Below, piece by piece: positions 56,258-64,000 of a DNA stretch of 64,000 nt. Source of the stretch: an uncultured Aquimarina sp. (GTDB taxonomy: Bacteria; Bacteroidota; Bacteroidia; Flavobacteriales; Flavobacteriaceae); NCBI RefSeq assembly GCF_947495315.1, contig NZ_CANLYD010000020.1, positions 1 to 64,000 of the forward strand, in the 5' to 3' direction. The notes under the pieces were generated by a model. It did not search any database and was not told the origin of the DNA. It was given only the letters and a program-made list of their open reading frames with translations. The translations under genes and the position numbers were made by a program. The stretch's first letter is position 1. Each line of letters starts with the position of its first letter.

Positions 56258-59200
56258 ATGAAAAAGTACATATTCATATTAATTAGCATTTATGTATATA
56301 ATGCAAATGCACAGTCATTAGATCAAAATTTCACAATGTCTGTAGTTCCTAAAGAGGAAATGAGTATTAGTGAGGTTAATGAACTTGCGGATATTTCATC
56401 TGGATCATCGAGTACAATAACTATAGATGATCCCAAAAGCAATGAAAATTTTACAGCTTCTCAATCTATACTATTGTTGGATGGCGCTCATCTAACTCCA
56501 AATGTGCACCTTAGAATTAGTGATCCAACACAAATAAATGAATCATTATATAGAAGTATTACGTATTATGACGGATTAGGCAGACCGATACAATCAAATG
56601 CTATTGGTCAGAGTCCCAATGGTAATGATATTGTACAGCATTATGATTATGATCAGTTTGGAAGAACTGAAAAGTCGTATTTACCATTACCATCTAATCA
56701 AAATACTGGTAATTTTATCGATAATCCCGTATCACAAATACAAACGTATTATCAAAATACTTATGGAGACACCAATCCATTTGCGCAACAACGATTTGAT
56801 GATTCTCCATTAAGTAGAGTTTTAGAATCTGCAGCTCCTGGAAACGATTGGTTATTGTCTGAGACTAATGATACGGATCATACAACTAAATTTGATTATG
56901 GCACTAATAATGTTAAAGAAATAAGAAGATACGATATTGATGATGAGGGGAACCTCGTTTTAGGAATTGATTTTTATTATCAAAATGAGTTGATGAAAAG
57001 CATTTCTAAAAATGAAAACTGGCAACCAACCGATGGAAATTTGAATATTCAAGAGACTTTTACTGATAAGAATGGAAGAACCATTGCGACCATTAGTTAT
57101 GTTGAGAAGAATGGAATAGTACAAGAATTAGTTTCGCAATATGTATACGACGATTTTGGTAGATTGGTATATATGATTCCTTCAAAAGCATATGAGAAAA
57201 TTATAGACGCAATACCATATCAGGAGTTTACTACCATAATTCCTTTTGAAAATTTTGTACAAAACCCAACGCAAGTAATTGGGCAAGGTAATTCTAATTT
57301 TTCTTTACAAGAATATCACACAGAAAATAACACTATTACGGATTATGATTTTGGTGGTAACATTAATTTTCAATTAGACGACATTAATCCTGAACCCGGT
57401 GCATTTCTTAAATTAGGAGCTATTTTTACATTACCAAATAACGGAATCATCGTGCCCGATAGGCCATTATTTAATATCTATCGACCTGGAAGTAATAATA
57501 CAATTTGGTATGAGTTCTCTTTAATCAATGGAACCATTCATAATGTGTTAAGAGCTAATAATGGTCCAGATAATGATCCTCAGGCTGCTTTTAGGGTTTC
57601 TATTTTGGATTTTGATTTTAGAGAAATACTCCCAGCAGAGTTTTCTTTAAATACTACAAATCTTAATGCGCTGGTTTTTCAACATGAATATGATATATAT
57701 GGAAGACAAATAGCAAAGAAGACACCTGGCAGAGGTTGGGAATATGTGGTATATGATCAATTGGATAACCCTATTCTTGTTCAGGATGCCAATTTAAAGA
57801 ATAACAATCAATGGTTATTTACAAAACATGATGCTTTTGGCAGGGTAATATATAGTGGTACCTATTCCAGTACTAAATCTAGAGAAGATTTACAGTTTGA
57901 GGTAGACAATTTTATATATAATTCTAATGATAATCAAGCGAACATAGAAAAACGAATCCCAAATACTGTAAATATAGGAGGTACTCCGGTAAATTATTCT
58001 AATAATGCTTTTCCTACAACTGGGATAATAGAACTATTATCTGTAAATTACTATGACAATTATAACTTTACAGATGTGGATCGTCCAACTACTCCTTCTA
58101 CGATAGAAAATCAGGTTGTTACTGACAAAACTAGAGGACTGCCTACAGGAAATTGGACTAAAACTATTGGAGAAAATACCTGGTCTAAATCTTATACGTA
58201 TTATGATGAAAAAGGAAGAAGCATTAAGGTATATGAGAAGAATCATATAGATGGGTATACTACTACAGCTAGTAAGCTAAATTTTAGAGGAATTGTAGAA
58301 AAAGCGGTAACAGAACATAAAAGAATATCCACTTCTAATTTATTAACCATAATTGATAGATATGAATACGACACTTCGGACCGGATTAAGTTTCAATATC
58401 AAAAAATTAATAATCAATTAGAAGAACGCATTGCCTCTTATGAATATGATGAATTAGGAAATACAGTAAATAAGGGAATCGGAGGCTTATTATCATCTAA
58501 TACTCCTCTACAACAAACATCCTACACTTACAATATAAAAGGTTGGTTAAAAGGAATTAATGATGTAGATAATATTGGTGATAACTTATTTGCTTATAAA
58601 TTAAATTATAATGACCCTGTAGAAGGTACAGTAACAGGAGCTAGTAGCTTGTATAATGGTAATATTGCACAAACGATATGGAGATCAAAACATGATAATT
58701 TAAAAAAATCCTATGCATATGCATATGATGACCTAAATCGATTAACCGATGCCAACTATTTATATAGTGATAATTTAATAAGAGAATCTACTTTTAAGTT
58801 AGAAGTTCATGATATAGACTATGATCCAAATGGAAATATTCAGTATGTCAAACGTAATGGTCAGAGTGGTGCTATAGATATTCTAACATATGACTATGGT
58901 TCTGAAAATGGCAATCAAGTAGTCTCAATCACTGATAATGGTGCTGTTGATAAGGGATTTATTGATGGTAATACAGCTACTGATGATTATGAATATGATG
59001 CCAATGGTAATATGATCAAGGATCTAAATAAAAACATTAACAGTATCACCTATAATCATCTGGATTTAATTGAAAAAATCACTTTTATGGATGGTAAAAA
59101 TATTTCATTCACGTATGATGCTTCTGGAAGAAAATTAAAGAAAACATATACCGATGGAAGTAATTCATATCAAACGAATTACTTAGGTGTATTTCAATAC

Positions 59201-60538
59201 CAAGAAAATCAACTACAATTCTTTCAGATGGATGAAGGTTATGTATATCCAGATAATACCAATACGTTTAAGCATGTATATACAATTTCTGATCATTTAG
59301 GAAATAATAGGGTAACTTTTAGTGATACAGATGGAGATGGAGTGATAAGTTCTTTAGAGTTATTGTCTAATACAGATTATTATCCTATGGGACTCATCCA
59401 AGAAGGAGAGTTTACTAGTTCAATTACTTCTGATTTTAACTATAAATTTCAAGGGAAAGAATTACAAGAAGATAATGATATAAATTTGTATGATTTTGGA
59501 TCCAGAATGTATGATCCTTCTGTAGGGCGTTGGTTTAATACAGATCCCCAAAATCAATATGGTAGCCCTTATTTAGCATTAGGAAATAATTCTGTTATAA
59601 TGATAGATCCTAATGGAGAGTATTCTGAAGCTGCATTAATAACAGGTATTATTGTAGGTGCATACCTAGGAGCAGTTGCTGGATCTATAAAAGCGCAAAA
59701 TAGTGGAAAAGAATGGTATCAAGGTTTCTGGAAAGGAGGAGTCGTTGGTGCTGTAGGAGGTGCTATAAGCGGAATAGGCGGTGGTGGCTTTGTTAGTAAT
59801 GTACTTTGGGGCGCTGCACAAGGTGGTGTAACCGGTGGGCTTAATGCCGTCCTTTGGGAAGAAAATGTTGGCGAGGGAGCCGCTAGGGGAGCTGCAACCG
59901 GCGCAGTCTTTGCTGCGGTAACTTCTGGAGTAGAAGCTACTACTAACGCTGTTGATGGTTATGGTTTTAGAACAAATGATGGTGTTGTGGATAAGTTCAC
60001 AAATGATTTTAATCAAGCTAGACCATATTCAGATAGACGAATTGAAATAGGAAAGAATGCTGTGAAATTTGTTCAAAAACGTTATGGGCTAAGTGATGTT
60101 GATTTGCGTTACAATTTTGCTGAACCAGACTATGGATATAGCTATGCAGAAGGGAATTATGGTGACATAGGACCGGGTGCATTTGAATCATCAGATAATT
60201 TAAAAGCAACGATTCTTCATGAATATGGACATTTAAAGTATGATCGATTCCTTGATGCGGATGGAGTCTATAAATTTCAATTACCAGAAAGGGCAAGATG
60301 GAATGATTTTGATGGTGTTACAGGGTATAATACTTCAATTAGAGGTTCAGGAAAATTACATATTAAGAAGAGTTATTTCAAAAAGGTTTGGACACATAAA
60401 ACATATCCTAATTTCACCATACAAGATCAAGTAATACTACAGAATACTTTTGTCAGAGTACCTACCTGGTACGCACCTAGTTCGATTAATGGAGTCATTA
60501 GAAATAAATGGTTTTATACATTGCCTAGTAGATTTTAA
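56258..60538 (+). CDS. Secreted RHS-repeat polymorphic toxin-like protein with HEXXH tip
   Basis: A 1426-residue protein with a signal peptide (MKKYIFILISIYVYNANAQS). A DUF6443-type block (about 70-190, TYYDGLGRPIQSNAIG) is followed by a dozen RHS/YD units (YDYDQFGRTEKSYLP, YVYDDFGRLVYMIP, YAYDDLNRLTDANY and others). The RHS core is complete: FQGKELQEDNDINLYDFGSR, GRWFNTDPQNQYGSPYLALG and IMIDPNGEYSE, ending near residue 1122. After that comes a variable tip of about 300 residues: a glycine-zipper segment (AYLGAVAGS, GGVVGAVGGAISGIGGGG) and then a domain with HEYGH at residues 1321-1325, a zinc-metallopeptidase signature. This design is that of a polymorphic toxin, though the target is unknown. 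Confidence 0.88.
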   Translation: MKKYIFILISIYVYNANAQSLDQNFTMSVVPKEEMSISEVNELADISSGSSSTITIDDPKSNENFTASQSILLLDGAHLTPNVHLRISDPTQINESLYRSITYYDGLGRPIQSNAIGQSPNGNDIVQHYDYDQFGRTEKSYLPLPSNQNTGNFIDNPVSQIQTYYQNTYGDTNPFAQQRFDDSPLSRVLESAAPGNDWLLSETNDTDHTTKFDYGTNNVKEIRRYDIDDEGNLVLGIDFYYQNELMKSISKNENWQPTDGNLNIQETFTDKNGRTIATISYVEKNGIVQELVSQYVYDDFGRLVYMIPSKAYEKIIDAIPYQEFTTIIPFENFVQNPTQVIGQGNSNFSLQEYHTENNTITDYDFGGNINFQLDDINPEPGAFLKLGAIFTLPNNGIIVPDRPLFNIYRPGSNNTIWYEFSLINGTIHNVLRANNGPDNDPQAAFRVSILDFDFREILPAEFSLNTTNLNALVFQHEYDIYGRQIAKKTPGRGWEYVVYDQLDNPILVQDANLKNNNQWLFTKHDAFGRVIYSGTYSSTKSREDLQFEVDNFIYNSNDNQANIEKRIPNTVNIGGTPVNYSNNAFPTTGIIELLSVNYYDNYNFTDVDRPTTPSTIENQVVTDKTRGLPTGNWTKTIGENTWSKSYTYYDEKGRSIKVYEKNHIDGYTTTASKLNFRGIVEKAVTEHKRISTSNLLTIIDRYEYDTSDRIKFQYQKINNQLEERIASYEYDELGNTVNKGIGGLLSSNTPLQQTSYTYNIKGWLKGINDVDNIGDNLFAYKLNYNDPVEGTVTGASSLYNGNIAQTIWRSKHDNLKKSYAYAYDDLNRLTDANYLYSDNLIRESTFKLEVHDIDYDPNGNIQYVKRNGQSGAIDILTYDYGSENGNQVVSITDNGAVDKGFIDGNTATDDYEYDANGNMIKDLNKNINSITYNHLDLIEKITFMDGKNISFTYDASGRKLKKTYTDGSNSYQTNYLGVFQYQENQLQFFQMDEGYVYPDNTNTFKHVYTISDHLGNNRVTFSDTDGDGVISSLELLSNTDYYPMGLIQEGEFTSSITSDFNYKFQGKELQEDNDINLYDFGSRMYDPSVGRWFNTDPQNQYGSPYLALGNNSVIMIDPNGEYSEAALITGIIVGAYLGAVAGSIKAQNSGKEWYQGFWKGGVVGAVGGAISGIGGGGFVSNVLWGAAQGGVTGGLNAVLWEENVGEGAARGAATGAVFAAVTSGVEATTNAVDGYGFRTNDGVVDKFTNDFNQARPYSDRRIEIGKNAVKFVQKRYGLSDVDLRYNFAEPDYGYSYAEGNYGDIGPGAFESSDNLKATILHEYGHLKYDRFLDADGVYKFQLPERARWNDFDGVTGYNTSIRGSGKLHIKKSYFKKVWTHKTYPNFTIQDQVILQNTFVRVPTWYAPSSINGVIRNKWFYTLPSRF

Positions 60539-60558
60539 AAATTAAAAAAAGAATAATT

Positions 60559-61047
60559 ATGATTTATTTAATTATTAATTTCATCTCAATTTATAGTTGT
60601 ATTCTTCCCGGAAGAATAGAATCTCTAAATGTAATACAGAATGTTCCTATTTCATTTGAGATATCATTCGATGAAGAATCAGGTTTGGAAAAAAAGGTAT
60701 TTCTGAAAATCTGTAATAATACCGATGAAATAATTACGATACTTGATCCCAAATTATGGCTTAACTCGGTACCTGTTTTGCTAAATGAAAATAAAAAAGA
60801 AGAGTTTTTTGTAAAGACAATTTTAGCGAATAAAGTAAAAATAAAAACATCTTTTATCAAAATCCCTGCAAAAGAATCTTATAAGACTGAGTTTGATTAT
60901 ACAATAAATGAACTTTTTTTTTCAGAAGAAACTAAAGGTAATTTTACAGTGTATTTTATTTATCAAGGTGGAATTTGGGATTCAAATGATAATTTAGTCT
61001 TTGAAAAAGAAATAAATAGTAATTCTCTTCAATTTACTATTGAATAA
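60559..61047 (+). CDS. Small exported protein, candidate immunity factor
   Basis: A 162-residue protein 20 bases after the RHS gene. The first 14 residues (MIYLIINFISIYSC) form a short signal with a possible lipobox at Cys14. The rest is beta-rich with a PISFEISFDEESGLEKKVF strand pair, NNTDEIITILDP and a final FTVYFIYQGG, resembling an Ig-like fold. I do not recognise a family. The position directly behind a toxin-tip protein makes an immunity role plausible by analogy with other RHS loci, and export fits a toxin that acts outside the cytoplasm. Confidence 0.6.
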   Translation: MIYLIINFISIYSCILPGRIESLNVIQNVPISFEISFDEESGLEKKVFLKICNNTDEIITILDPKLWLNSVPVLLNENKKEEFFVKTILANKVKIKTSFIKIPAKESYKTEFDYTINELFFSEETKGNFTVYFIYQGGIWDSNDNLVFEKEINSNSLQFTIE

Positions 61048-61069
61048 TAAAAATATTTAATTTATAATA

Positions 61070-64000
61070 ATGAAGAAAAGAGTTTTTTTAGTTTTAATAC
61101 TATGTTCAATATCAATATATTCTCAAGAGGCAGTTGATATTGTAACTCCTGAGCAATCTCCTTTTAATTTGGGGCAAGATATTTCAGGTTTAGCACAAGG
61201 TTCTATTAATGAACCAACAGGAAAAGCAACATTATCCATACCGATTTCATCATTAAATGTAAGAACAATTTCTTATGATGTTTCGTTAATATATAATGGA
61301 CAATCTGCATTTGATATGGCTTCGAATACAAACAGATATAACCCCACAAATATTATAGGTGTGGGCTTTGGAATGTTTACCCCAAAAATTGTTGTAAATA
61401 ATAAAAATACAGCGGTTAAAGAAGATGATGAATTTTATATTCAGGATGGGGCTAATAACACAAAATTGTATTGCACTGATAGAATAGAACCAAACCCCTT
61501 ACAAACAGGAGAAGTTATCTGGGAGTTTGGAGCAGAAAATTATGTGCCTTGGAAAATACGTTATTACAAAAGTCTAAAAGAGTTTGTAAATGGAGTACTG
61601 ACAGAAACTCCTCTTGATTATTGGATTATTACAAATCAAGATGGTGTAGAATTCTTTTATGGTCAAACTCAAAACTCTAAAGAGAATGTTGTTACTTGGG
61701 GTAATTGGATAGGAAATTCTAATAAATCCGGAGGTAACAAAGAAACGATCATTTGGAATATCTCTACGATACGTGATCAATGGAATAATAACATTCAATT
61801 TGAGTATGAGTTGCAGGAAAGTACTGTGGGAGGAGTTGCACAAACTGAGGCTTCTTATATAAAGAAGATTACGGCTTCTACTGGAGAAAATATTCGATTC
61901 GCTTATACTGATAAAAACGCAAATGAAATTTATGAACCCAATATAGAATATCCTGAGCCGGATGCATATCAAGAGCGATATGAGAAAAAATACTTACAAC
62001 AGATTACCTCTTACAATAGTAGCAATCAATTGATATACAATTATAATCTAACATATTCTTTAGTAAATAATAGTAGTGCAAGCGATCAAAAACGCTATTT
62101 GACAAGTATTACTCAGGAGAATGCTCAAGGAGAGTTTTTGCCAAGTCAAAAGTTTGAGTATTATACTTCAGGAACTTTTAAAGGAGGTGTTAAAAAAATA
62201 ACCTATCCAACGGGAGGTTCTGTTAGTTATGAATATAAAAACAAATTATTATTTTCTAATAGTGCTAATAGGTTTTCGGGTCCAGATCCTTATAATGATC
62301 GGTTTAATTATTATTCTATGGTAACTCGTGATAAATACGCACTGAAGTTATACAAGTATAAGGTACCTGTAAATGGTAAATATTCTTTCCAATTAGTGAG
62401 ACATTTCTGGAATGGTCAATCGTGGGATCGTGATCTTTTTAATTTTCCATATGATATAGTAGATACCTATCCTGCAACAGGACCTTGGTTAGAAAACTTT
62501 CATGTTGTTTTTGGAGGTGATTTTTATGCTTTTTTATATCAGGAAGGAAGCAACGGTAAACTAGATTTATTTCATTTAAATCCAGATGGTAAAACTTGGG
62601 ATCATAAGACATATAACTTTGTTAGTATTGGTAGTGGAGCTCCAAAACTAATGCATGGAGATAAATTTGTAGCTATTGGGTCTTATAATAATGGAAAACT
62701 ACATACATTCACTTGGGATGGTGACAGGTGGATAAATAAAACAATCCAGCAAGGGTCCGGTGAATATTTTTATGGAGCAGCAAATAATTTTATTCTAACA
62801 CTAAATGAAAAAAATACAGGTTCAGATCTAGATTTCATTACTGGAGAAAACCGTGAAGATTATTATTATATTCATTATTTAGATATAACAAATCAATGGG
62901 TCAGCAAATCTTGGTCAGCCGCTGCTGATCCTTACATTGCAGGAATAGAAAAACCAAGTTATTTTTATCCAGAGAATTCAATGAGTGGTTTTGTTCCGGA
63001 TGATAATCCAGAATTATTTTTACGATGGGATACTAATTATAATTTATTGCCTCCAGACAATGATGTTTTAGGTGCTTTTTTGGATGCGAGTCCATTAATA
63101 TCAACATACACAGGAATGTATACGTTACAAAATCATTTTTATCAATATTCCTTAAAATATGCTAGATTTAATGGAGTAGATTGGAAAACGTATGCACTTC
63201 CCGTTTCTGCTGCCTATTATGCTAAACCGTTTTATGGAGAAGATATTTCCACATTTCAGAATCATGGAGATATTGATTACGTAGGTTTTGTAAAATATGA
63301 TCCTAATATTGACCTATGGCAACATAGCACAGGATTAAATTCATATCCGTCATATTTAACTAATTCTAAAGTTTCAGGAATTACTAACGATTTTATAATA
63401 GCATCCAATAAAGTCTATATTCGTAATAATACTTCGCGATTTGCGCAAACAGTAAATATTCTCAATTATGATAATGTGTTTACGCATACAGATGGTCTGT
63501 CACACGGATTTGTTGAACTCGGATCAGGATCACATATACCCTTAACCTCCAGGTACTATTATTTTGATAAAGCAAGCAATCAACTTGCAAGCGTAGATAT
63601 GGGTGCTAGGTTTCACATGTATGGACCTACTTCTTTTGCCGGTAGAACGCCTTTTATGAGTCCAACATCAATATGGTTAAGAAGTAACAGTAATAATAAT
63701 AGTTTTAATTCTTATCTACATCGTGTTATTAATGACAAAGTAAATAATTCGGTATATGATATTGTGATTGATAAAGTAAAAATTGATAACGGAGATGGCG
63801 AAATAAGAGAAACCATTTATAGTTATAACTCACCAAATTCTACTTCTGATAATGAAACTACCTTTTATGGAGATGTTATTTTAGAGAATAAAGGATACGG
63901 CACTGCATCTATTGGAGTTATTGAGAAAAAATTTAAAAATGGATCCTCGGATTTGCAAATGGCAGGACTTTTAGAAGAACAACGAATAAAAGACATTAAC
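61070..64000 (+). CDS. Large secreted RHS/SpvB-like protein, 3' end beyond the window
   Basis: An open reading frame beginning with ATG at 61070 and still open at the last base, 977 codons so far. A signal peptide (MKKRVFLVLILCSISIYSQ) leads to an N-terminal region GLAQGSINEPTGKATLSIP and LIYNGQSAFDMASNTN as in the N-termini of Bacteroidota RHS/SpvB-type proteins. An insert near residues 440-640 has repeated short motifs (WNGQSWDRDLF, FTWDGDRWINKT, DITNQWVSKSW) as in a beta-propeller. YD-type repeats have not started by the edge. It follows the putative immunity gene by 22 bases and belongs to the same transcript. Confidence 0.85.
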   Translation, partial: MKKRVFLVLILCSISIYSQEAVDIVTPEQSPFNLGQDISGLAQGSINEPTGKATLSIPISSLNVRTISYDVSLIYNGQSAFDMASNTNRYNPTNIIGVGFGMFTPKIVVNNKNTAVKEDDEFYIQDGANNTKLYCTDRIEPNPLQTGEVIWEFGAENYVPWKIRYYKSLKEFVNGVLTETPLDYWIITNQDGVEFFYGQTQNSKENVVTWGNWIGNSNKSGGNKETIIWNISTIRDQWNNNIQFEYELQESTVGGVAQTEASYIKKITASTGENIRFAYTDKNANEIYEPNIEYPEPDAYQERYEKKYLQQITSYNSSNQLIYNYNLTYSLVNNSSASDQKRYLTSITQENAQGEFLPSQKFEYYTSGTFKGGVKKITYPTGGSVSYEYKNKLLFSNSANRFSGPDPYNDRFNYYSMVTRDKYALKLYKYKVPVNGKYSFQLVRHFWNGQSWDRDLFNFPYDIVDTYPATGPWLENFHVVFGGDFYAFLYQEGSNGKLDLFHLNPDGKTWDHKTYNFVSIGSGAPKLMHGDKFVAIGSYNNGKLHTFTWDGDRWINKTIQQGSGEYFYGAANNFILTLNEKNTGSDLDFITGENREDYYYIHYLDITNQWVSKSWSAAADPYIAGIEKPSYFYPENSMSGFVPDDNPELFLRWDTNYNLLPPDNDVLGAFLDASPLISTYTGMYTLQNHFYQYSLKYARFNGVDWKTYALPVSAAYYAKPFYGEDISTFQNHGDIDYVGFVKYDPNIDLWQHSTGLNSYPSYLTNSKVSGITNDFIIASNKVYIRNNTSRFAQTVNILNYDNVFTHTDGLSHGFVELGSGSHIPLTSRYYYFDKASNQLASVDMGARFHMYGPTSFAGRTPFMSPTSIWLRSNSNNNSFNSYLHRVINDKVNNSVYDIVIDKVKIDNGDGEIRETIYSYNSPNSTSDNETTFYGDVILENKGYGTASIGVIEKKFKNGSSDLQMAGLLEEQRIKDIN

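Noticed and set aside
54053-60538. Prophage tail region
   Set aside because: The fibre-like proteins have Sec signal peptides and there are no capsid, terminase, portal or lysis genes; an RHS toxin locus fits better.

Overview
The window is AT-rich and comes from a member of the Bacteroidota, most likely a marine Flavobacteriaceae related to Aquimarina or its neighbours. Four things point there: Bacteroidota-type promoters (a -7 box TAnnTTTG preceded by a TTTG/TTG box 19-20 bases upstream), a type IX secretion C-terminal domain, many short secreted proteins and lipoproteins, and families typical of that group (DUF4294, DUF3857/transglutaminase, DUF4212 with an acetate-type symporter, DUF6443/RHS). 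I see no tRNA, rRNA or CRISPR array inside the window, but two strong leftward promoters at bases 1-60 and 165-225 suggest a stable-RNA operon just beyond the left edge.

Left part (0.5-9 kb): a DUF4294 protein, an M42 aminopeptidase and a pair of DUF3857 proteins. These are followed by a leftward acetate block (16.3 to 6.9 kb): an IS1-like zinc-ribbon/HTH protein, a porin, a DUF4212 small subunit, a sodium:solute symporter, a tiny membrane protein, a transporter-like sensor kinase, a one-domain response regulator and acetyl-CoA synthetase. It reads as one uptake, sensing and activation system. The response regulator has no output domain, so the DNA-binding step is missing unless the zinc-ribbon protein provides it.

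Middle (16.5-49 kb): mostly single housekeeping or stress genes. They include Nudix, Dps, GNAT, TlpA-like thioredoxin, rhomboid, two tandem lipid acyltransferases, glmM, ACP phosphodiesterase, gamma-glutamyltransferase, dnaK, serine dehydratase, a CPBP protease, panB, an RluA pseudouridine synthase and an EamA exporter. Three items stand out: a 1234-residue lipoprotein joining a metallophosphoesterase, a kinase-like segment and an outer-membrane barrel; an HD phosphohydrolase fused to a Pycsar-type membrane effector; and a four-helix-bundle gene bracketed by imperfect inverted repeats.

Right part: leuA-leuC-leuD-leuB (49-53.4 kb) form the leucine operon. After 640 bases of intergenic repeat remnants comes a rightward accessory locus (54-64 kb). 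It holds two secreted tail-fibre-like proteins sharing an almost identical C-terminal module, a 1426-residue RHS protein ending in a glycine-zipper segment and a putative HEXXH metallopeptidase tip, a small exported protein that may be its immunity partner, and the first 977 residues of a second large RHS-family protein that runs off the window. This locus is the best candidate here for a little-described system.
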